Source of the DNA: Pseudoips prasinana
Taxonomy: Eukaryota > Arthropoda > Insecta > Lepidoptera > Nolidae
Assembly (NCBI GenBank): GCA_951640165.1
Contig: OX621247.1
Location: 36,058,001 to 36,122,000 of the forward strand
Length of the DNA stretch: 64,000 nucleotides
Direction: 5' to 3'
Shown piece after piece: positions 22,921 to 32,654 of this stretch. The notes below the pieces were generated by a model. The model saw nothing but the letters and a program-made list of their open reading frames with translations. It made no database searches and was not told the DNA's origin. Position numbers and translations under genes: made by a program. Position 1 is the stretch's first letter. Each line of letters opens with the position of its first letter.

Positions 22921-23335
22921 TTATAATAATAATAATAATAATAAATCTTTATTTCAGACCAAAAGTCCATACAACAAGGTTTACATAAAATATGAATAAA
23001 ATAGAATAAGGCATTATCTAATTTGAGCGCGAATATACGCTTTTAGGATATTGGAATCCTGTTTATCTGCAATGACTTTTAGGACGCTGTTAGAGCTGCC
23101 TCGTATCCTGGTTATCATTGACGTCAGTCTCTTGCGTATGATGGCATGAAATCCATCTATTCTTGCTTCAGCAAACATACCGGAGGCACTACAAAATCGA
23201 AGCATCAACGCGAAGCGAAGCAATCGAAGAATCAACATCCTAAATCCATTATTATATTGGACACGCAGAACATTAAACGATCTCAAAGTATAACCGAACC
23301 ACAGGCTGCACGTTATAGTGCACAGTCAAGTTATA
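22921..23335 (-). pseudogene. Non-LTR retrotransposon C-terminal fragment with (TTA)n tail
   Basis: Minus strand. LRVQYNNGFRM, CSASGMFAEARIDGFHAIIRKR and SSNSVLKVIAD mark the C-terminal end of a LINE polymerase. The stop is at 23014. The 3' end carries ATAATAATAA at 22924-22946 followed by AATCTTTATTTCAG. It has an extra LRLLRFALM segment before CSASG, probably a small internal duplication. The paralogous fragment at 58888-59300 shares the CSASGMFAEA signature. Confidence 0.7.
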
Positions 23336-23377
23336 TATATATATGGCCTTTGCGTCTGTTACAGACGATTTACGGCG

Positions 23378-23550
23378 CATTGTCTGAGCGACATTTCTTA
23401 TGGTCGCTAAACAAACCGATGCGAGAGCGACATAGCCTGCCGCAGGCCTGACAAGAGAAGTTTGCGGTGGTTGGTGCCGAGCCGCTTTCATGTCGCTTGT
23501 GTCTCTTATCAGCAAGTACTCCGAACCAGGCTTCATCACAAATCTTACAG
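23378..23550 (-). pseudogene. LINE C-terminal zinc-finger tail fragment
   Basis: On the minus strand this reads CKICDEAWFGVLADKRHKRH, then FSCQACGRLCRSRIGLFS and HKKC, followed by a stop. The C-x2-C...H-x4/5-C arrangement with SRIGL is a known tail on some non-LTR polymerases. Only this tail is present, directly next to the LINE end at 22921-23335, and it may belong to another family. Confidence 0.5.
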
Positions 23551-23797
23551 TCAAGTATGTGCGCAAATACAGGGGCATTTTCTATCCTTCACTCTTAGGA
23601 TCCGATGACGACCGGAAAGAGGTCAGGTACTGGACCGATGGCTTTACGTGGTCCTCTACGTAGCACAGGGGTGTGATACCTAAACTCCCAGACTTCGCGC
23701 AGATACTGCGAAAATTCTCAAAATCACTTTTTGGCCCAACCCGGATAGGAACTCAGGACCTCATTATCTGATTGAACACGCTGCCGCTAGACCAACG
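23551..23797 (-). mobile_element. tRNA-headed SINE, family D
   Basis: Minus-strand reading: GGTCTAGCGGCAGCGTG head, a worn B box (GAGTTCCTATCC), GGGTTGGGCCAAAAAGTG, AAGTCTGGGAGTTTAGG and a TGAAGGATAG...CCCCTGTATTTGCGCACA tail. I recognise this as a common lepidopteran SINE type. Confidence 0.65.
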
Positions 23798-24400
23798 AGT
23801 CAGTATAGCGCAGTGGTAAATGAAGTCCCTTCGTTACTACTGCAGCGTTCACGTGTTTGGGGTTCAGATCCCGCACAATATTTTTTCAAAGACAGCGCCC
23901 ACACTAGGGAATCTAATCCCTGTGTCGCGGAGTACTATACAAACATATAAGAAACGGATACAAATTACATCCAGACTCTGTACAACAATTTATGGGTCAC
24001 ACAAATAGTTGTCCGGCGGGGGAATCGAACCCGAGACACGACGCGGCGAGGCGACTACGCGACTGTCTTAGCCGCTGCGCCACACGTGCGTGTATTTGTG
24101 TATTAATAATAAAATAATAGGCTATTATTATTATAATTAGATATTATTTATTATTAATAATATAATAGCTTTATTAATAATAATATTCTAAAAATAATTA
24201 TCTTGTAAGCTGTACTATGGGTACCAGGCGACGATATACATACTTATATAGATAGATAAATACTTATATACATAGAATACATCCATGACTCAGAAACAAA
24301 TATTCGTGCTCATCACACAAATATTTGCACTTACCGGGATTCGAACCCAGGACCACCAGCTTCGTAGGCACTACCAACTAGGCTACGGTGATCGTTTACT
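23798..24400 (-). mobile_element. SINE cluster: family B copy and family C copy
   Basis: 23885-24085 is a well-kept family B SINE on the minus strand (AATCTAATCCCTGTGTCGCG, CACAAATAGTTGTCC, CGAGGCGACTACGCGAC, GCGCCACACGTGCG). 24215-24400 is family C on the minus strand (GTACCAGGCGACGATATAC, CACAAATATTTGCACTTACC, GACCACCAGCTTCGTAGGC). 23798-23880 holds a worn SINE-like head on the + strand. Between them is an AT-rich stretch of ATTATTA text. Confidence 0.7.
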
Positions 24401-24589
24401 AGTAATAGTAATAGTTTACGGGAATCTTTTATATCCATGAATTTCCCTTTTTGTAAAGTCCCTCGCACGCAGTACATGGCTTAAGTCCGTAGCGTAGGAA
24501 CCTTTTTATCATGGGTTATAATAATTTTGTTCAGTGAGGAGAGCGAACTCATAATATGAAGTCACCTTGTAGCGAGGTGAAGACCTTAT

Positions 24590-24767
24590 CATATGACGGG
24601 CCAGTTGACGGGTTGGCAAATACTTGCTTTCACGCCCGAGGTCGTGGGTTCGATTCCCACTCAGGACAGATATTTGTGTGCATGAACAGTCTGTTTGTTC
24701 TAAATCTGGGTGTAATTATCTATATAAGTGTGTATTTACAAAAGAAAAGTAGTCTGATTTCCATAGT
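24590..24767 (+). mobile_element. SINE family A, left half (outer layer of nest)
   Basis: Head with GGTCGTGGGTTCGATTCCCA, then GGACAGATATTTGTGTGCATG, through to GATTTCCATAGTA, where it stops. The missing tail of the family (AAGCTCTGCTTAGTTTGGGA, GTGTGAATAATGTCCCAGG) is found 5.8 kb on, at 30616-30690. The two halves are one SINE split by insertion. Confidence 0.8.
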
Positions 24768-24913
24768 AAAAGTCAAAGTCAAAAATCATTTATTCCGTAA
24801 AAAAATTACATTTATGTGGAATCGTCATATTTTTTACTCTACCGTGCAGTGCATGACGTGGCAGCTACTGAGAAACACTGCCAGAAAACTCAGTAGGAAT
24901 CCTTTTTTTAAAT
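24768..24913 (-). mobile_element. (TTTGAC)n-family LINE, 3' UTR half (middle layer)
   Basis: Nearly identical to 75-208: AAAGTCAAAGTCAAA, TTTATTCCGTAAAA, TGCAGTGCATGACGTGGCAG, ACTCAGTAGGAATCC. It breaks off at the T run and continues at 30205. Confidence 0.85.
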
Positions 24914-25127
24914 CCTTTTTTTCCAACTTCGAGTAAGTCTCGGCGCAAACGGACGCGTTCACTGCTTTTACAAAAATATTAATTAATTTTAAAGTGACCA
25001 AGTATTCAATAGTGTACTTTATCTTAAGAGTATAAAGCTTAATTTCATTTGTGAGTGAACCTACACTGCATTCCTTTCTTATCGGATCTTACCACAGACT
25101 TCAAGCAAAATAGACAAGAATAAAACA

Positions 25128-26090
25128 ATGTCACGTGAAGTAAAAAATACCTCGAAGTCAATTCCAGTCGACCCAGATATATCCGAGAATAATACAAATT
25201 CCCGTAGGCGAGGGAATAAAAATGAATTTGCAGAGGCTTTTGAGCAATTTGGAAATAAAATGATGGCAAAATTGGATGCATGGAAAGAAGAATTCAATCA
25301 AGACCTGCACAATATAAAGGATACATTAAATAAATTAAATGTGACGTCTACAGAATTGAAATCTGAGGTTAATCAAATCAGAGAAGAAAATTTGTCGATG
25401 AAAAATTCCGTGACAATTCTAGATAAGAAACAGGTTATCATACAGGAAGACGTAACATCTTTAAAGAACTCCATGCAGTTCCATAGTAAATCTCACGATG
25501 AGCTGAAGAATAAACTGGAATTATGTTCGAAGCAGTTGCAATCCATCAGTACCATTAAATCCGAATTAGAAAACATTAAAACTCAAAATAAAAAAATTTC
25601 ATTCGAAATTAACCAGAGAGAACAACGAGATCGCTTGCTAAATATTGAAATTATTGGAATACCTGAATGTAAGGACGAAGACCTTATTGAAATTATTTTG
25701 CAACTAGGAGTGCACACATCCACAGATATGGCGCGCGATGATATCATACATGTGAATAGAATTTCCCCACTTTCCAACATTCAGGGCCGACCCAAAAATA
25801 TAGTGGCAAAACTAAGCACTCGCCAGATTAAGGACAATTTAATTTCACAGGCTCGAAAATGCCGCCTCACCACCTCCAATTTGAAGATACAAGGCAAAAG
25901 TGTTCCTGTCTTTGTAAACGAACATTTAACCATATTGAACAAAAATCTCCTTAAAAAAGCAAAAGTCATTGCCAGCTCCAAAGAATATCAATATACTTGG
26001 ACAAAAAACTGCAGAATCTACGTAAGGAAGGCAGCTACGCTACCTGCAATCCAAATCAAAGAGGAAGAGGATCTAAAAAAAATCATCTAG
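25128..26090 (+). CDS. LINE ORF1: coiled-coil RNA-binding protein
   Basis: 320 residues from ATG at 25128 (context AACAATGT). Residues 1-35 are polar and basic (RRRGNKNEF). About 35-165 is a long Lys/Glu/Leu-rich heptad stretch expected to form a coiled coil (KLDAWKEEFNQDL, IREENLSMKNSVTIL). From about 168 an RRM-like and C-terminal fold typical of L1-type ORF1 proteins follows: RDRLLNIEIIGIPECKDEDL, then PKNIVAKLSTRQIKDNLI, ending VRKAATLPAIQI and EEEDLKKII. Such proteins trimerise and bind element RNA; that is family knowledge. The last codons read CTA AAA AAA ATC ATC TAG, so a slippery A_AAA_AAA heptamer sits in the reading phase just before the stop. Confidence 0.88.
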   Translation: MSREVKNTSKSIPVDPDISENNTNSRRRGNKNEFAEAFEQFGNKMMAKLDAWKEEFNQDLHNIKDTLNKLNVTSTELKSEVNQIREENLSMKNSVTILDKKQVIIQEDVTSLKNSMQFHSKSHDELKNKLELCSKQLQSISTIKSELENIKTQNKKISFEINQREQRDRLLNIEIIGIPECKDEDLIEIILQLGVHTSTDMARDDIIHVNRISPLSNIQGRPKNIVAKLSTRQIKDNLISQARKCRLTTSNLKIQGKSVPVFVNEHLTILNKNLLKKAKVIASSKEYQYTWTKNCRIYVRKAATLPAIQIKEEEDLKKII

Positions 26091-26902
26091 CTTCAATATT
26101 TAGCTCTGACAATATTTCGGTATTACATAATAGTTTTATTACTTGTTTTCAAATTTTTACTAATGTGTTTAAAGTTATATGTCATAACTTTATTATTCTA
26201 ATGGGATTGTTTATCCACTCTATGAGTGCTAAGGTCTACGCTTTGGTACGCTTTACTCGTGCAAAGTGTTTGTGTGCGTGCAACTTGGGTGTGATGGGGA
26301 TACGCTTAATGAAGGTGCGAGATTTAATTATTTTACTGTACTTTTGGTCATTACAAACTTGTCACTCGAGTATTCATTTATTATCTCATGTTATCTCAAA
26401 ATATCGCATTTGCCATATATTATTAATTGGTATCACTGTAGATATAAATAAAAGTTGCGTATTATGTTATAAATTGCAATACACCGGGCTTCACATTCTC
26501 GACATATTATTTATATGGTTATATCTATTATTTTCTAAAACGACATATATACACCCAATAAAACACAACAATGTCGTAACTCGTAACAGTAAACCCTGGC
26601 GAAGCGTATCACGTTTACCACCTTGGGATAATATATTGCACAGCTTTACTAAGTTGTCACAACATTTTTTAGCAAGATACCTGCAATTAACTTTTATTAA
26701 TATGTTATTATCACACTTTAACAAGTTTTACCATTATTACCTTATCCTTCTAATAGAATATAATATAATAAAGCAGTGCATTATGTTACTACGTTCGTTG
26801 GAAATAATGCAATTTGTTTCTGTATTATTGTTTTTGTACAGTTTAATAATTCTTAGACGTTCCTCTAGTTACACTATTAAGTACCTACTTAATTTATCAT
26901 AA
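26091..26902 (+). CDS. Inter-ORF open frame, -1 to ORF1, ends in TAATG with ORF2
   Basis: The frame open from 25955 to the TAA at 26900-26902 spans the whole gap between ORF1 and ORF2, about 270 codons past the ORF1 stop, in a region of roughly two-thirds A+T. It is -1 to ORF1, and the A_AAA_AAA at 26075-26081 lies where a -1 slip would enter it. The first in-frame ATG is at 26201 (233 codons). The product has repeated hydrophobic stretches (FIILMGLFI, LIILLYFW, ILDILFIWLYLLF, YYLILLIEY, FVSVLLFLYSLIIL) and patches of Cys and Arg/Lys. No known domain is recognised. It may be a real protein, an ORF1 extension, or only a path that keeps ribosomes moving to ORF2. Coding status is inference. Confidence 0.5.
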
Positions 26903-29802
26903 TGGCACCGTGTAATTTAAAAATTTACTACCAGAATTGTCGTGGATTAAGGACTAAGACATTGCAATTTCAACAAAGCATATTGAGCCACGACTATGAC
27001 CTAATTATCATTACAGAAACTTGGTTACATAGCGGAATTCTTGATGGAGAATTATGTGACGATAAGTATGACTTGTTCCGTAATGACCGCGACCTGGCTG
27101 CCACTGGTAAGGCCACTGGTGGGGGTGTTATGATACTGTCGCGACACAGTCTTGGCGCTTGGTGTACCCAACATGAACCCACTACTTCAGAGATACTTAC
27201 AATCGTTATACCAGCCCGAGCGTTGTCTTCAACTATGAATCTTTATGTTAGTGTTATTTATATCCCTCCGAATGGGCACCAAATACCATCAGACATAGAT
27301 TATGTAATAAAAAGTGTCACGGCAACAGTTACCCAAAATACTCAATTATGTAATTACTTATTGATGGGTGACTTTAACTTATCGTGCATAAACTGGTATC
27401 CTAATGGACCTATATTTCAGAAACAAGGTTCTGTGGAAGTCCAAACTGCTGGTATGCGCTTGGTAAACGAACTGAGTTTTTTAGGCCTTACGCAATACAA
27501 TACATTGCTAAACCAAAACGGTAATACTCTAGATTTGGCCTTCTGTAGTCTACCATTAAAAATAAAAGAATGTTTATATCCCCTTACAAAAATAGACATT
27601 TCACATCCTGTGTTTACTGCGGAGGTTCTCGACCTAACGTGTACCCCTTTTACGGAATTATCTATACCCAAACCTAACTATAGAAAAGCCGACTTTAATA
27701 TGTTAAACAAATACTATGTTGGAATTGACTGGCTATCGGTTTTAAACAAAGATTCAATGGATAATGCCATTCATGTTTTTTATACTTTAGTTCAAGAGGG
27801 GATTAGCAAGTACGTTCCATTGATTCCTTACACAGGTAAACGAAAATATCCAATATGGTATAGTAAGGCATTGATTAAAATCATAAAAGAAAAATCTAGG
27901 GCACATTCACGTTGGAAAAAATACAAGAACCTTCGTGATTATGACGAGTTTGCATTATTACGAGCTAGACAACATCTTGAACAAGGTAAATGTTTTGACA
28001 AATATGTTAAGGTAACCGAGGACAGTTTAAAATCCAGACCAAAGAATTTCTGGTCGTATGTAAAAACATTGCGAGGAGGTTCTAATTACCCAAAACAATT
28101 AACTTACAATAATGTAAGCTCTTCCGATGGCCAGGAAATTTGTGAATTATTCAATGTTTTCTTCCACAGTGTGTTCAGTGTACAATCTAATAATAACGAC
28201 AACATTTATTTAAATGATGCTGATGCATTTTCTGCTGATACAATCAACAGCTTACAGATCACTCTGGCAACTGTGGAGAGATCATTGAACATCCTCAATG
28301 TTGATAAGGGACCAGGATGCGATGCTATTCCTCCAGTCTTCTGGAAAAAATGCTCAAAATCTCTAGCTATGCCAATACATATTTTATTTAATCGGTCTCT
28401 AAAAGATAGCATTTTTCCAGAGGTATGGAAGAAGGCACACATTGTTCCTGTATTTAAGAAAGGCTCACGTACTAAAATTGAAAACTACCGGGGTATCTCT
28501 ATTTTAAACACTTTAGGTAAAGTATTGGAAAAGCTAGTATATAAGGCCATATATCCGCTTATAGTAGCTGGAGTAGCCAATACGCAACATGGATTTCTTC
28601 GGAATCGGTCCACCATTTCAAACTTGGCATGTTTTTCAAACTATCTCCTAAATAATATTGACAATGGAGGGCAGGTTGACGTGATCTACACTGATTTTGA
28701 GAAAGCTTTTGATCGGGTAGACCACGTCATCCTGCTCAATAAATTGTTTAGATTGGGCATACGTGGTGACTTATTGAGATGGATAGAATCATATCTCCAC
28801 AAACGATGTCAAGCGGTAGTGATTGGTGGCTATAGGTCGAATTTTATTAACATTCCAAGTGGTGTACCGCAAGGTTCACATCTAGGACCCTTATTTTACA
28901 ATGCTTACTTGTTCGATATTAAAGATTCTTTTATAAACTCAAAACACTTAATGTACGCAGATGATAAAAAAATATTTTGCAAAGTCACTAATATTCATGA
29001 TTGCGAAGCTATTCAAGCAGACCTTTATAGGCTTAGTAATTACTACAAAATAAATAAAATATCAGTCAATATTAATAAGTGCCAAAAAATTAGCTACTCT
29101 CGAAAAAAACATCCAATACAGTTTACATATAACTTTGATGGGACCATTATAAGTGAAATCAATACAGTTCGCGACCTAGGTGTTGTATTTGATTGCAAAT
29201 TATCGTTTTCAGAACACATAGACTTCATCACCACAAAAGCATTTAAAAATCTGGGATTCGTGCTAAGAACTTGCAAAAAATTTAAAAATATTGAGTCTCT
29301 AAAAACTATTTACTACGCTTATGTGCGTAGTTCACTCGAATATGCAAGCCCTATCTGGTCACCGATTTACATCATTTATACAAGTCAAATTGAACGCATT
29401 CAAAAAAAATTTGTCAATCATCTAAATTATCGCCTTCGAAAACTCCCAATATCTTACCTACAAAGTTGTAGCTCGCATGCCATGTTAACTCTCGAAGAAC
29501 GGCGCAAAGTATTAGACATGTGCCTGCTATATGACATCCTCAATGGACGCCTTGACTGCCCCGAGTTGCTGTCTCAAGTGACATTTAACACACCTCTCCG
29601 ACGAACTCGTCACACTCCAATGTTGCACGTACCCCATCACGCTACGAATTATGCCCAAAATAGTGTGCTAACCCGAATTGCTCGAACACATAATGCAACC
29701 TTCAACGAAATTGATACCTTTTCTTGTTCAAAAAATAATTTTAAATCCCTAATTATAAGCACTATAAAAAACAAACGACTAAGATCTAATAATCCTATTT
29801 GA
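26902..29802 (+). CDS. LINE ORF2: endonuclease and reverse transcriptase
   Basis: 966 residues, intact. Residues 1-230 form an apurinic-type endonuclease: YYQNCRGLRTK, IITETWL, GGGVMILSR, YIPPN, LLMGDFNLSCINW and NTLDLAFCS. The usual SDH is ISH here (DISHPVF). The RT domain spans about 460-740: KGPGCDAIPPVFWKK, IENYRGISILNTLGKVLEK, TQHGFLRNRSTISNL, VIYTDFEKAFDRVD, SGVPQGSHLGPLF and the active site MYADDKKIF near 684-692. A typical C-terminal region follows (VRDLGVVFDCKLSF, YVRSSLEYASPIW). It nicks target DNA and copies the element RNA. Its ATG overlaps the upstream stop as TAATG, so translation by termination-reinitiation is plausible. Closest by eye to the Jockey superfamily, CR1-like groups; the exact clade is not assigned. 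Confidence 0.93.
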   Translation: MAPCNLKIYYQNCRGLRTKTLQFQQSILSHDYDLIIITETWLHSGILDGELCDDKYDLFRNDRDLAATGKATGGGVMILSRHSLGAWCTQHEPTTSEILTIVIPARALSSTMNLYVSVIYIPPNGHQIPSDIDYVIKSVTATVTQNTQLCNYLLMGDFNLSCINWYPNGPIFQKQGSVEVQTAGMRLVNELSFLGLTQYNTLLNQNGNTLDLAFCSLPLKIKECLYPLTKIDISHPVFTAEVLDLTCTPFTELSIPKPNYRKADFNMLNKYYVGIDWLSVLNKDSMDNAIHVFYTLVQEGISKYVPLIPYTGKRKYPIWYSKALIKIIKEKSRAHSRWKKYKNLRDYDEFALLRARQHLEQGKCFDKYVKVTEDSLKSRPKNFWSYVKTLRGGSNYPKQLTYNNVSSSDGQEICELFNVFFHSVFSVQSNNNDNIYLNDADAFSADTINSLQITLATVERSLNILNVDKGPGCDAIPPVFWKKCSKSLAMPIHILFNRSLKDSIFPEVWKKAHIVPVFKKGSRTKIENYRGISILNTLGKVLEKLVYKAIYPLIVAGVANTQHGFLRNRSTISNLACFSNYLLNNIDNGGQVDVIYTDFEKAFDRVDHVILLNKLFRLGIRGDLLRWIESYLHKRCQAVVIGGYRSNFINIPSGVPQGSHLGPLFYNAYLFDIKDSFINSKHLMYADDKKIFCKVTNIHDCEAIQADLYRLSNYYKINKISVNINKCQKISYSRKKHPIQFTYNFDGTIISEINTVRDLGVVFDCKLSFSEHIDFITTKAFKNLGFVLRTCKKFKNIESLKTIYYAYVRSSLEYASPIWSPIYIIYTSQIERIQKKFVNHLNYRLRKLPISYLQSCSSHAMLTLEERRKVLDMCLLYDILNGRLDCPELLSQVTFNTPLRRTRHTPMLHVPHHATNYAQNSVLTRIARTHNATFNEIDTFSCSKNNFKSLIISTIKNKRLRSNNPI

Positions 29803-30204
29803 ATTTGTATGTATTCAGTCTTACTTTAGAATGTATATTAATAAATTAAAATTAACTATGTATAACTAACAACATTATATTTTGCTTTAAAATCATTGGA
29901 CATCGATGTATATCACTTCATTTCTCGCAATTAATACCTACTTAATCGAGACTACCTGCTGCATACAATAGTACTGCTACATTAGTGTGCAGTAGTCTTG
30001 ATGTAGATCTCACCACATCAATGTCTGATAAATGATTGGTCTCAGCATTATATTTTATGTCCGTTTTTAGCCAACTACACTATTAATGTTAAACTAAGGA
30101 AAACCTGTCATTGGCCTTCTCTTTATATTGTATCCTGTAAATTGTGTTATTATCTGTATCGCTGTTGGTTTTCTTAATAAACAAATAAATAAATAAAAAA
30201 ATAA

Positions 30205-30604
30205 ATAAAATATACTTAAGATTAATTACAATCATGTGTGTTGACTCAGAACAACTCAATCCCAAGCACTTTTATCACTTAAATAATCAGAAATTTTGTA
30301 ATATGCCCTGCTACACAATTTGGCTTTAATAATTCTTTTAAACTTATTCGTACAATTCTCTAATATCATTGGGAAGTTTGTTATAGAATCTTATACATTG
30401 CCCCATAAAAGAGTTACTTATTTTGTGGAGACGGGTAGTATGCAACATGGGATTATTCTTATATCTAGTATTTACATTATGTGTATCGCTCCTTTTACAG
30501 AAGGAATCGATATTGTTATGCACATATAGTAAGTTTTCATATATATACTGAGATGGTACAGTTAGAATGTTAACCTCTTTGAACTTTTATCTTAGAGACA
30601 CTCT
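30205..30604 (-). mobile_element. (TTTGAC)n-family LINE, coding half (middle layer)
   Basis: Matches 208-612 of the first copy almost base for base (AAAATATACTTAAGATTAAT, GCCCTGCTACACAATTTGGC, GAGATGGTACAGTTAGAATG), with small indels. It is the continuation of 24768-24913. The 5' truncation point is at about 30604. Confidence 0.85.
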
Positions 30605-30690
30605 GCTCCCAAACTAAGCTCTGCTTAGTTTGGGAGCTGATGACCGGGTGTGAATAATGTCCCAGGATATTATTATATTACAAGCATCAG
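30605..30690 (+). mobile_element. SINE family A, right half, with fold-back at the junction
   Basis: GCTCCCAAACTAAGC at 30605-30619, loop TCT, then its exact reverse complement at 30623-30637, followed by the SINE tail to CCCAGGATATT. The SINE itself supplies only the right arm and loop; the left arm is an extra inverted copy at the LINE 5' junction. Confidence 0.8.
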
Positions 30691-30944
30691 AACGTCATCT
30701 GTCGCTTTTCTGCTGTCTCTTATAAAGTCCTGCAGTAACAAGCGGGTTAACCTAAATGCCTATGTCAAGCGACCACACATCCTCATACTAGCCTTCCCCT
30801 GCCTTGCTTAACCTAGCTATTACAAGTGTCAGTACGCACTTCTCACTAGTCTGCAGTCTCTTATAAACTGTTGTGTGTTTATACGTATAACAAACGGGTT
30901 GCATCATACGTGCAGTTTAGACATTTTTTTATTTCTTTGAAAAA

Positions 30945-31085
30945 GACAACGCCCGCACTAGGTAATCTAATCCCTGTGCCACGGGGTACTTTAAAAACAT
31001 ATTATAGACGGATACAAATTATATCGAGACTCAGAACAACTATTTATGGGTCACACAAATAGATCCCGACACGAGGCGACGAGGA
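30945..31085 (-). mobile_element. SINE family B
   Basis: AAAGACAACGCCCGCACTAGG, CCCTGTGCCACGGGGTAC, TATGGGTCACACAAATAG and CGACACGAGGCGACGAGG in minus orientation. The head is truncated. Confidence 0.65.
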
Positions 31086-31429
31086 AGTGCCTAGTCCTAC
31101 AAATTGATGGATAAAAGCTCCCTGACTTTTGCAGTATAATATTAGCCAGGCGTTTACTGCTCAACTTAATATGCTACTTTGGGTGATAATACAACCATGT
31201 AAGTCTTTATTGCCTAAACTATGATATAAATTTATACGGAAGTATTAAAACCGGCAGGTGTGGTGTTTAACTGTGGGATACTATGTCAGTCGAGCACGTT
31301 ATACCAATCATTTTATTATATTTGACTTTCATGGTAATACGACACAGAAACCAACTTTTTGTTCAAATCTGTGGCTCTATGGCTACGGGGCATTATTGGC
31401 TAGAATTGTAGGCAAAACCTACTACTAAA

Positions 31430-31795
31430 CCACACTCTACTAATATTATAAATGTAAAAGTTTGTGAGTGTGAATGGATGTTTGTTAATCTTGCATCGAA
31501 AACCTGGCGAACGGATTTTGATGAAACTTTATTACTTACCACACTAATATTATATATACTCGTATGTGGGGTAAGTAATAAAGATGATCAAATAAAAAAA
31601 AATAATCAAATATAGTAAAATTATTGGTAATGGTAGAAAGTTTGTGAGTGTGTATGTTTGTTACTTCTTCACGTCTAGACGGCTGGAGCGATTTTAATAA
31701 AATTTGGTATGTAGTTAGCTGACACCCTGGATTAACACATAGGCTATAGTTTAGAAAGTTAAACGCTTGTAAAACCGCGGGACGCAACTAGTTAT
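31430..31795 (+). mobile_element. Helitron-like CTAG-family repeats, two adjacent pieces
   Basis: 31430-31545 opens with CACACTCTACTAATATTATAA, then TTTGTGAGTGTGAATGGATG. 31625-31795 is a fuller copy (TTACTTCTTCACGTCTAGACGG, ACACCCTGGATTAACACATAGG, AAAACCGCGGGACGCAACTAGTTA). Repeated ATTATATATACTC text lies between. Confidence 0.5.
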
Positions 31796-31799
31796 CAAT

Positions 31800-32465
31800 A
31801 AAAAGCTTATTAAAACATATCATTCTTAAAGGTTTTGAGACATGAACACTAAAATAAATAGACAGAGAAATTAGACGCATTTGTAATGTGGTTGTGAAAT
31901 AATGAAAAGAAGTGTTGATGAATTCTTAACATTATGGAGGGTTGAAGAGGACATATATTGGAAGACTATACGACATGACGCTTTTATACGAAACATATAA
32001 GGAAAGTATAGAGCCGGGATATCAAGGATAACTTCAATTGGATAGATAAAGAACTTTAGATCTCAATGAGCTCAAATTTTAAACATTTCCTCATTAATGC
32101 TATGCCAATTGGTAATTATCTTATTTCTCATACTCTATTACTCACATTTTAATAAATTGCTAGCTGTACTCTGCGTGCGTTCCAATGCCATGCAGTGGGG
32201 ATATAGTGACCACCACATTTTGAACTCTATTAGCTTATAATAAGGTCCAAAACCAATTAATTAGAAATATACCTACTGCTTAGTAAAGGGTTAAAGGAAT
32301 GATACAAAATATAAAAAAAAAATTTGAACTTATATTTGTCAACTTTATATTTATTTTGCTTTTTATTGAAGTTCATAGGGAACATACTCACAATCATTAA
32401 GATTTATATTGATGTAGAAAAAATAGTACCTAATATAGGTATGTTCAGCAGCGATACAGATGCTT
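31800..32465. other. Intergenic DNA, no gene seen
   Basis: No supportable coding region or recognised repeat. Confidence 0.35.
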
Positions 32466-32469
32466 AAAC

Positions 32470-32610
32470 TAAGACGCCAGCACATCAAGCTACCCGATCT
32501 GTCAAATTTCCCCAATTGAAAGAGAATCTTATACTTTTGGGATAAAGTTGAAAATCTATAAAAGATATTTGACAGATTGGGCTAGCTGGATGTGCTGGCG
32601 TCTGTAGAAG
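32470..32610. mobile_element. Short MITE with ~35-bp inverted ends, copy 2
   Basis: Left end GACGCCAGCACATCAAGC, TACCCGATCTGTCAAAT; right end ATTTGACAGATTGGGCTAGC, TGGATGTGCTGGCGTC. The ends pair over about 35 bp with few mismatches. The interior matches copy 1 at 20466-20601. Confidence 0.78.
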
Positions 32611-32654
32611 AAGACTTTTCACCACAAAAAAAATCGTAAATTAGTTTATCCTTT

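Larger units (their letters stand above)
24914..30204 (+). mobile_element. Apparently full-length two-ORF LINE (Jockey/CR1-like)
   Basis: A 5.3-kb element inserted in an older LINE copy. Order: 5' UTR (about 24914-25127), ORF1 (25128-26090), a long open inter-ORF frame (26091-26902), ORF2 (26902-29802), and a 3' UTR ending in AATAAACAAATAAATAAATA-type A-rich repeats at about 30168-30200. Both main ORFs are intact, so it may be young and autonomous. Its exact 5' end is uncertain within about 10 bases because AATCCTTTTTTT is repeated there. A clear target duplication was not found. Confidence 0.88.

Noticed and set aside
26491..26724. Minus-strand ORF in the LINE gap
   Set aside because: Short antisense of the -1 frame; no motif.
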